DNA of 64,000 nt from an uncultured Pseudomonadota bacterium (GTDB lineage: Bacteria > Pseudomonadota > Gammaproteobacteria > Methylococcales > Methylomonadaceae): positions 1 to 64,000 of the forward strand of contig CAIYSZ010000092.1 in NCBI GenBank assembly GCA_903928965.1, in the 5' to 3' direction. The translations under genes and the position numbers were made by a program. The notes beneath the pieces were generated by a model, which was not told the DNA's origin, did no database searches, and saw nothing but the letters and a program-made list of their open reading frames with translations. Of this stretch, positions 58,577 through 64,000 are shown one piece after another (within the stretch, counting starts at the first letter, position 1; every line of letters begins with the position of its first letter).

Positions 58577-61500
58577 GCAGGCTACTCCAAATGGGTAAAA
58601 ACACGTCGCGGCATTGCGCCTCGAACTCGGCCGCGAACAGCCGTTCCAGCGGCCTATGCGCCCACAAATAATTCCATTCAGGCTCGTAGCCGTTTTGCAT
58701 GTCGCCGCCGATTTTTTCTATCACTTTGTCCAAGGCTTGCGGCCGCCCGGCGCATTGCAGCCAGGTAAATACCGCTTCGCCGCAAAAAGCGTCCGGCCGG
58801 CGGCGGCCTTGCAAATAAATGGCAATTAATTGCTCCAAGCGCTCCTCGCCGGCCATTTCAGGCGTAAACGTCAGCTCCCGGTCGCGGCTAAGCAAATAAG
58901 TAGCCGCCGGCCGCAACCGGTTGAGCAATAAATGTTGCAACCAGGCGCAAAAAAATTCACCGCCCTTCATATTGCCATAGCGGTAATGCAAACCGCCGCG
59001 CTCGTGCAAGCCGTTTAGCGCGCCTTGCACCCTATTTCCCCCAATGCGCAAGTCCACGGCGCAGGGCGGCAGGGGTTCGCCGACGCCGCATGCGGCTATG
59101 CGTTGCACAAACTTGTCCAGCGGTTCGCGTTCGCCGCGCCATTGCAATTCGCCGGCGGCGGCGCTCGGCCATAATCCGCCGGCTTGCAGCTTGGTCAAGT
59201 CCGGCGCTTGCCCGGCCAACAATTCCGCCACCGCTTGCTGGCGCACGGCGTAGAGCGTCAAGCTATCCGGCTGGAACGGTTCGCGCTCCTCGGCGCTGAG
59301 TTCAAAGCGCGGCAGATGGATGCCGCAAAGGCGTAAAAAATAACGTTGCGGATGGCGGAAAAAACTAAGCATGTCGTTAATATTCAGCGCCTCCGGCGGC
59401 TCAACCGCAATTTCGCCCGCCCAATCCGCGCCCGGAGGCGGCGGTTGCCGTAGCGCCGCCGCCAGTTCGGCGTCCGCGCCGGAATAACTGAACAGCTTAG
59501 GGTTCTCGCCGTCGAAATAGCGCGGGCTGAACGGTTGCAGCGGATGCTCGACAACTAAATTGTTTAATGCATGTTGCCGCTTCAGTACGTCAAGGAGTTC
59601 GCCGACCACGATGGACGGCGGCAGCGGTTTATTGTCGCGCTGCGAGCGGCCGACATAGGTGATGATTAATTGCCGCCGGGCGGAGAGCAGGATTTCCAAA
59701 AACTGATAGCGGTCATCATTGCGGCGCGAGCGGTCGCCCGGACGCGGATAGGCGCTTAGCAAATCAAAACTGGCCGCGCGCGCGGCGTGCGGAAATTCGC
59801 CGTCGTTCATGCCCAGCAAGGCAATCACGGCGAACGGAATGGAACGCATCGGCAACATGGAGCAAAACGTCAATTGGCCGCGTAAAAAGCCCTGGCTGGA
59901 ACGGGTTTCCTCCACTTGCTGCGCCAGCCATTGCCGGATTACGCTCAAAGACAGCGGATGCCGGTGCAATTCGCCGATTTCCGCCCATTGCGCCAGAATA
60001 TCCCGCAGCGGTTGCCAGATTTGCGGCTCGGCCGCGCCGATTAAATCCTGCGCGTAAGCTTCCAGCCAAACCCGCCATTCCGCCAGCGATTTGCGGCTGT
60101 CGCGGTCTGCGGCGGCGGCGAACAGCGTTTGCAAAAAAGCGTACAAACCGCCCAGGGCGGCGCTGGCCGAACCCTCCAGCTCCGCGTACGGCAATACGCC
60201 GCCGATAAAGGTTTCGCCGTCGCCGCTGGCGTAGCCGGTAAACAAGCGGGCAAGGCCGGCTTCCCAGGTATTGGCGTCCAGCGCGGGTAAATCCAGCGCT
60301 TGCCGGTGAGCGGCGGATAGCCCCCAACGGATATTGGTTTCCGCCACCCAATGCCGGATCAAGGCCAGATCGGACTCGCCCAGCTCAAAATTGGCCGCCA
60401 CCAAGGGCTGCTCCAATAAATCCAGCACGCTTTGCCAACCGAAGCGGCTAGGCAGCAGTGCCAAAAATTGCGAGACGATTTGCAGGCATTCATCTTGCCC
60501 CGCTAGGCCGCGGTCGGCCACCGCGTGCGGAATATCGGCGAACACCGCGCTAATAAACGGCGCGTAGGCTTGCATGTCGGGAGCCATCACCACGATGTCG
60601 CGCCATTGTAAATCCGGGTTGCCCTGCAAGGCGTCCAACAGCAGGTTTTTCAATACCTGCGCCTCCCGCAGCCGCGAATGGCAGCTATGCACGCTGATGG
60701 AGCCGTCGGCGACGAGCGGGCAAACGCCTGGATCATTGCGCAGGATGGCGTTTTGCAATTGGCTGAGATTGGTTAAGCCGGCATGCTCTTCAAAGCTGCA
60801 GGGTTCCAGATCAAACGCCGACTGCTCCAACAGCAATTGTTGAAAATCCCGCCCCAACCAGGCTAGCTTGCTCAACAAGGGGTGGGCGGTGGGCGCATCC
60901 GCCTCCAGGCTGGCTTGGCGTTTGCCGGGCAGTTCGGCCCAATATTCCCGCGACGGATTCAATAAATACAAATGCACGTCGCAATGCAGGGCCAAGGCAT
61001 TCAGATAAACCAGCAACAACGGCGGCATGCTGTTGACGCCGAATACGGAAATGCGCTCCGGCAGCACGGCGGCGAACGCGCCGGGCGGATTTTGCCGCAG
61101 CCATTCCGCCGCCGCGCGCCATTGCTCGCCGCGGTGGCGCGGGCCTAGCCGCTCCACCAAGGCGCGCCACAAACGGCCTTGCCAGATTTCCGCCGGCGCT
61201 TGATGCAGTTGCTTCCCCTGTAACCATGCTTCCAACAGTTCCGGGCGCTGAATTTGGTATTGGTCGAACAATTGCGCCAGTTGCCGCGCCAATTGGTAGC
61301 GTTTCAAATCCACGTCGCCGCCGCTTAAAAAGCCTTGCAACGGCAAATAGTCCGGCTCGCCGCCGCTGTCGCGCAGCAAATCCTCCAAGCGCCACAACAA
61401 CAGCGAACGATCAAAGGCGCGGTCGGTTTCGCCGCCCAACAGGCGCTCGCTCAGCGTATTTAGAAAATTGACCGGAAACAAAAAGCGGAAATTGGCGCAA

Positions 61501-61667
61501 ACCTGCTGTTGCAAGGCCAATTGCTGCGACAGCCAGCGCTCCATGCCCTGACTTTGAATCAAAAACACTTCCGCCGCGAACACCGAATCCAACGGCGCTG
61601 CGTTCAACACCGCTTGCACGTGCGCCAGCAAGTTTTCGGTTTTATTGGAACTGTGCAGGATGAACAT
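58560..61667 (-). CDS. recC: Exodeoxyribonuclease V gamma subunit RecC
   Basis: RecC is the subunit that splits the DNA strands and reads the Chi site. The 1035-residue protein begins with the helicase-like fold (FILHSSNKTENLLAHV) and has the QSQGMERWLSQQLA motif, the GVNSMPPLLLVYLNAL segment and the FCSMLPMRSIPFAVIALLGM region typical of RecC. It is somewhat shorter than E. coli RecC (1122). As is normal in RecC, the ATP-binding and nuclease residues are missing. It precedes recB on the same strand with a 17-base overlap. Confidence 0.94.
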   Translation of the reverse strand: MFILHSSNKTENLLAHVQAVLNAAPLDSVFAAEVFLIQSQGMERWLSQQLALQQQVCANFRFLFPVNFLNTLSERLLGGETDRAFDRSLLLWRLEDLLRDSGGEPDYLPLQGFLSGGDVDLKRYQLARQLAQLFDQYQIQRPELLEAWLQGKQLHQAPAEIWQGRLWRALVERLGPRHRGEQWRAAAEWLRQNPPGAFAAVLPERISVFGVNSMPPLLLVYLNALALHCDVHLYLLNPSREYWAELPGKRQASLEADAPTAHPLLSKLAWLGRDFQQLLLEQSAFDLEPCSFEEHAGLTNLSQLQNAILRNDPGVCPLVADGSISVHSCHSRLREAQVLKNLLLDALQGNPDLQWRDIVVMAPDMQAYAPFISAVFADIPHAVADRGLAGQDECLQIVSQFLALLPSRFGWQSVLDLLEQPLVAANFELGESDLALIRHWVAETNIRWGLSAAHRQALDLPALDANTWEAGLARLFTGYASGDGETFIGGVLPYAELEGSASAALGGLYAFLQTLFAAAADRDSRKSLAEWRVWLEAYAQDLIGAAEPQIWQPLRDILAQWAEIGELHRHPLSLSVIRQWLAQQVEETRSSQGFLRGQLTFCSMLPMRSIPFAVIALLGMNDGEFPHAARAASFDLLSAYPRPGDRSRRNDDRYQFLEILLSARRQLIITYVGRSQRDNKPLPPSIVVGELLDVLKRQHALNNLVVEHPLQPFSPRYFDGENPKLFSYSGADAELAAALRQPPPPGADWAGEIAVEPPEALNINDMLSFFRHPQRYFLRLCGIHLPRFELSAEEREPFQPDSLTLYAVRQQAVAELLAGQAPDLTKLQAGGLWPSAAAGELQWRGEREPLDKFVQRIAACGVGEPLPPCAVDLRIGGNRVQGALNGLHERGGLHYRYGNMKGGEFFCAWLQHLLLNRLRPAATYLLSRDRELTFTPEMAGEERLEQLIAIYLQGRRRPDAFCGEAVFTWLQCAGRPQALDKVIEKIGGDMQNGYEPEWNYLWAHRPLERLFAAEFEAQCRDVFLPIWSSLHAGAV

Positions 61668-61726
61668 GGCGGGAAGATCTGGATACGGACACGGGTTTAT
61701 TGTAGCGGATATTCGCCGTTCAGGAT

Positions 61727-62617
61727 TTAGGCGGCCGCCTCGCCCTGAGCGCGCAAAATCTCCGCCAGCCGCCTCACGCCGGGGCCGGCCAATTCAGGAT
61801 TGGCCACCACCAGATACAACGGCGCTTCGCGGACCCCGCCCTCGCGCAACGGCAGCGGCTTTAACAGGCCGCTGGCCAATTCTTCACGGATGTGCGCCTC
61901 GGGCAGCCAGGCGAAGCCGTGACCTAAACTGACGGCGCGGATAGAGGTGGCGATTTGCCCCACCGTCCAGCGACGGTCGATTTCCACCGACATCGTGCAC
62001 TGATCGCGCTTGGTTCCGGAATCGCGCACCACAATATGCCGATGCGGGCGCAAATCCTGAGGGCTTAGCTCTCGCCCCAGACAATGCAGCGGATGGTCGG
62101 CGTGCGCCACCGCCACCAGGCGCACGCGCAAGATCAAATCACCGAGAAAGCCTGGCGGCAGCACAGGCGTTATGGCCAGATCCGCCTCGCCCTTGATCAG
62201 AGCGTCCGTCGCGCCGCTAAGCACGGTTTCCAATATTTCAATGCGCGCGCCGCCGCTTTCGCGGCCGAATTGCTCCAGACCTGCCAGCAATAAATCAATG
62301 GGGTAAAGTATTTCCGTCGCCAGATTAATCACCGCCTCCCAGCCGGCGGACAATTTTTTCGCCGCTTGCTCCAATTCGTGGGCTTCGTGCAACAATACTT
62401 GCGCCCGCCGATACAACATTTGCCCGGTCGGCGTCAGCGCCGCCTTGCGGCCTTGGGTTTCAAACGCCTTGACCCCAAGCTGGGTTTCGATTTTTTGCAC
62501 GGCATAACTCAGGGCGGACTGGCTTTTGCACAATTTTGCGGCGGCTTGCGCGTAGCCGCCGGCGTCTACCACCTCCACCAAGGCGCGCCATTGCTCCAGA
62601 CTGATATGCGAGCTCAT
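61727..62617 (-). CDS. LysR-family transcriptional regulator
   Basis: The 296-residue protein has an N-terminal winged helix-turn-helix (QWRALVEVVDAGGYAQAAAK and SQSALSYAVQKIETQLGVKAF) and a periplasmic-binding-protein-like effector domain from about residue 90. It is divergent from azoR with 115 bases between the two starts, the usual arrangement for a regulator of the neighbouring gene. The shared region is AT-rich around 62650-62690 and would hold the operator, but I cannot define a single T-N11-A box with confidence. Confidence 0.92.
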   Translation of the reverse strand: MSSHISLEQWRALVEVVDAGGYAQAAAKLCKSQSALSYAVQKIETQLGVKAFETQGRKAALTPTGQMLYRRAQVLLHEAHELEQAAKKLSAGWEAVINLATEILYPIDLLLAGLEQFGRESGGARIEILETVLSGATDALIKGEADLAITPVLPPGFLGDLILRVRLVAVAHADHPLHCLGRELSPQDLRPHRHIVVRDSGTKRDQCTMSVEIDRRWTVGQIATSIRAVSLGHGFAWLPEAHIREELASGLLKPLPLREGGVREAPLYLVVANPELAGPGVRRLAEILRAQGEAAA

Positions 62618-62732
62618 ACTCTTTTCAAAAAAACTGATAAATTAAGCCTAAATATTATACTTTTCATTCGATAAAATAAATAGTTTAATACGCCCGTATG
62701 TTAAAACTTACCCAAACTGGAAGGACACAACC

Positions 62733-63338
62733 ATGGCAACATTATTGCAACTGAAAACCAGCATCTTCGGCGACGCCGGCTATTCCAGCCAACTGGCCAA
62801 CGAATTCGCCGCCCAATGGCAAACGCAACACCCTGGCGGACAAGTGATCGTGCGCGATTTAGCCGCAGAGCCGCTGCCGCATTTCAGCGCTGAACACATC
62901 GCCGCGTTTTCCACCCCAGCCGAGGCGCGCACACCGGAGCAACAAGCCTTGGCGGATTTATCCGATGCGCTGATCGCTGAACTGAAACAAGCCGACGTCT
63001 TGGTGATCGGGCTGCCGATGTACAACTTCGGCATACCTAGCACCTTAAAAGCGTATTTGGACCAAATCTCCCGCGCCGGCCTGACATTTAAATACACCGA
63101 ACAAGGCGCGGAAGGCTTGCTGGCCGACAAACCGACTTATGTGTTCGCCTCGCGCGGCGGTTTTTACGCCGGCACCGCGCTGGACACCGAAACCGGTTAT
63201 GTACGCGATTTTTTTAGTTTTTTAGGCATTAAAACCATCGAATTCGTGTACGCCGAAGGCCTGAACATCACGCCGGACACAAAGGAAAGCGCACTGAACG
63301 CCGCGCGGCAACGGTTGACCGAATTGGCCGCGGCTTAA
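62733..63338 (+). CDS. azoR: FMN-dependent NADH:quinone/azo oxidoreductase
   Basis: The 201-residue cytoplasmic flavoprotein has the AzoR flavodoxin-like fold. It shows the start ATLLQLKTSIFGDAGYSSQL with the phosphate loop, the conserved GLPMYNFGIPSTLKAYLDQI (about residues 92-111) and SRGGFYAG (about 140-147). These enzymes reduce quinones and azo compounds with NADH and protect against quinone or thiol stress. The ribosome site ggaagga precedes the ATG. The LysR gene lies divergently upstream and the yceI-like gene follows by 28 bases. Confidence 0.92.
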   Translation: MATLLQLKTSIFGDAGYSSQLANEFAAQWQTQHPGGQVIVRDLAAEPLPHFSAEHIAAFSTPAEARTPEQQALADLSDALIAELKQADVLVIGLPMYNFGIPSTLKAYLDQISRAGLTFKYTEQGAEGLLADKPTYVFASRGGFYAGTALDTETGYVRDFFSFLGIKTIEFVYAEGLNITPDTKESALNAARQRLTELAAA

Positions 63339-63366
63339 TATTTTTTTCTATTTTTGGAGCATTCCT

Positions 63367-63936
63367 ATGAAGTTTCGCAGTTTATTAGCCTTTTACGCCG
63401 CGCTATATTGCGCCAGCGCCGCCGCCGCCCCGGAAACTTATGTGATAGACGATGCGCACACCTTGCCGCGCTTCTCGTACAGTCATTTCGGCTATTCCAC
63501 CCAAACCAGCCGCTTCGACAAGGTGAGCGGTAAAATCGTCATTGATTTGGCGGCGCACACAGGCTCGGTGGAAGTGAGCGTAGACACCCGCTCGGTGGAC
63601 ACCGGCTCCGCCCTGTTCAACCAACACATCCAAGACGTGGATTTTCTGGACACCGCCCATTACCCGGAAATGACTTTCGTCTCTGACAAACTGATTTTCG
63701 ACGGCGACAAACTGATAGCGGTTGAAGGCGTGGTGACCTTAAAAGGCATTAGCAAACCGATCAACCTGAGCGTGACCTCGTTCTTCTGCATGCCGCACCC
63801 GATCCTAAAGAAAGACGCCTGCGGCGCCAACGTCAAGGCGACGCTGAAACGCAGCGATTTCAACCTAGGCAAATACGCGCCGCACGTCAGCGACGAGCTA
63901 AGCTTGGAGATTCCGGTGGAGGCGCATAAGGAGTAA
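63367..63936 (+). CDS. YceI-family periplasmic lipid-binding protein
   Basis: The 189-residue exported protein has a signal peptide (to about residue 20) and the YceI lipocalin-like barrel, which binds isoprenoid chains such as ubiquinone precursors. Typical segments are YVIDDAHTLPRFSYSHFGYS, VDFLDTAHYPEMTFVSDKL and LNLGKYAPHVSDE-like FNLGKYAPHVSDE near the end. Two cysteines lie in the FFCMPHP and DACGAN region. It probably forms a transcript with azoR. Confidence 0.9.
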   Translation: MKFRSLLAFYAALYCASAAAAPETYVIDDAHTLPRFSYSHFGYSTQTSRFDKVSGKIVIDLAAHTGSVEVSVDTRSVDTGSALFNQHIQDVDFLDTAHYPEMTFVSDKLIFDGDKLIAVEGVVTLKGISKPINLSVTSFFCMPHPILKKDACGANVKATLKRSDFNLGKYAPHVSDELSLEIPVEAHKE

Positions 63937-64000
63937 TAGAGTTTTTGGCCGGCCGAATGATCATCCGCTTGATTGTTTGGCCGGTTTTGCCAAGATTGCC

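Overview
The window (64 kb, roughly 55% GC, densely coded on both strands) looks like chromosomal DNA of a gammaproteobacterium. The evidence is the dusB-fis pair, rdgC, a recC-recB pair, a UbiH/VisC-family hydroxylase, a Pgi of about 550 residues and a Braun-type lipoprotein. Several traits (a membrane-anchored cupredoxin cassette, a PEP-CTERM protein, sulfide:quinone oxidoreductase, NhaD) would suit a Methylococcales-like methylotroph or methanotroph. That assignment is an inference: no methane or methanol oxidation gene lies in the window. I found no rRNA, tRNA, insertion sequence or CRISPR array.

Layout. 0-2.4 kb: the last codons of what looks like groEL, a strong terminator, a 9-bp tandem repeat and a long AIDA-type repeat surface protein. 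2.6-15.2 kb: a degenerate receiver/HPt protein, a NIF3-like domain protein, a PfkB kinase, cysJ, a very long gltB without gltD, a ubiquinone-type hydroxylase and phosphoglucomutase. 15.2-18.1 kb: an envelope cluster of two YkuD L,D-transpeptidases around a small alanine-rich lipoprotein ending in lysine, then rdgC. 18.2-20.5 kb: dnaA without dnaN, a secreted histidine-heptad protein and a small membrane protein. 20.6-32 kb: housekeeping genes (dusB-fis, purH, tsaC/sua5, tadA, pgi, purD) around a three-gene cassette encoding a membrane-anchored periplasmic protein, a type 1 copper protein and a polytopic membrane protein.

32.2-35.3 kb: a tightly overlapped operon of a DUF262 protein, an SMC-like AAA ATPase (DUF3696 type) and an unrecognised AT-rich gene. 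This is the best candidate for an unusual system, probably phage defence. 35.3-41.3 kb: a CPA2 antiporter, a protein joining a degenerate Fic-like segment to a zeta-toxin-like kinase, and a DUF934-sulfite reductase pair. 41.4-50.4 kb: NhaD, an AmpG-like permease, TypA/BipA, a peroxiredoxin, an AP2-like protein, a DODA-type dioxygenase and a KirBac channel. 50.4-55 kb: a PEP-CTERM protein, a secreted phosphoesterase and a sulfide:quinone oxidoreductase operon. 55-64 kb: recB and recC without recD, then a LysR regulator divergent from an azoreductase and a YceI protein.

Functional themes are sulfur handling (CysJ and a CysI-type reductase for assimilation, SQR for sulfide oxidation), cation homeostasis (CPA2, NhaD, KirBac), envelope attachment and remodelling (lipoprotein, two L,D-transpeptidases, AmpG-like permease) and DNA maintenance (DnaA, RdgC, RecBC, Fis). 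All calls come from reading the sequence; no database search was run.
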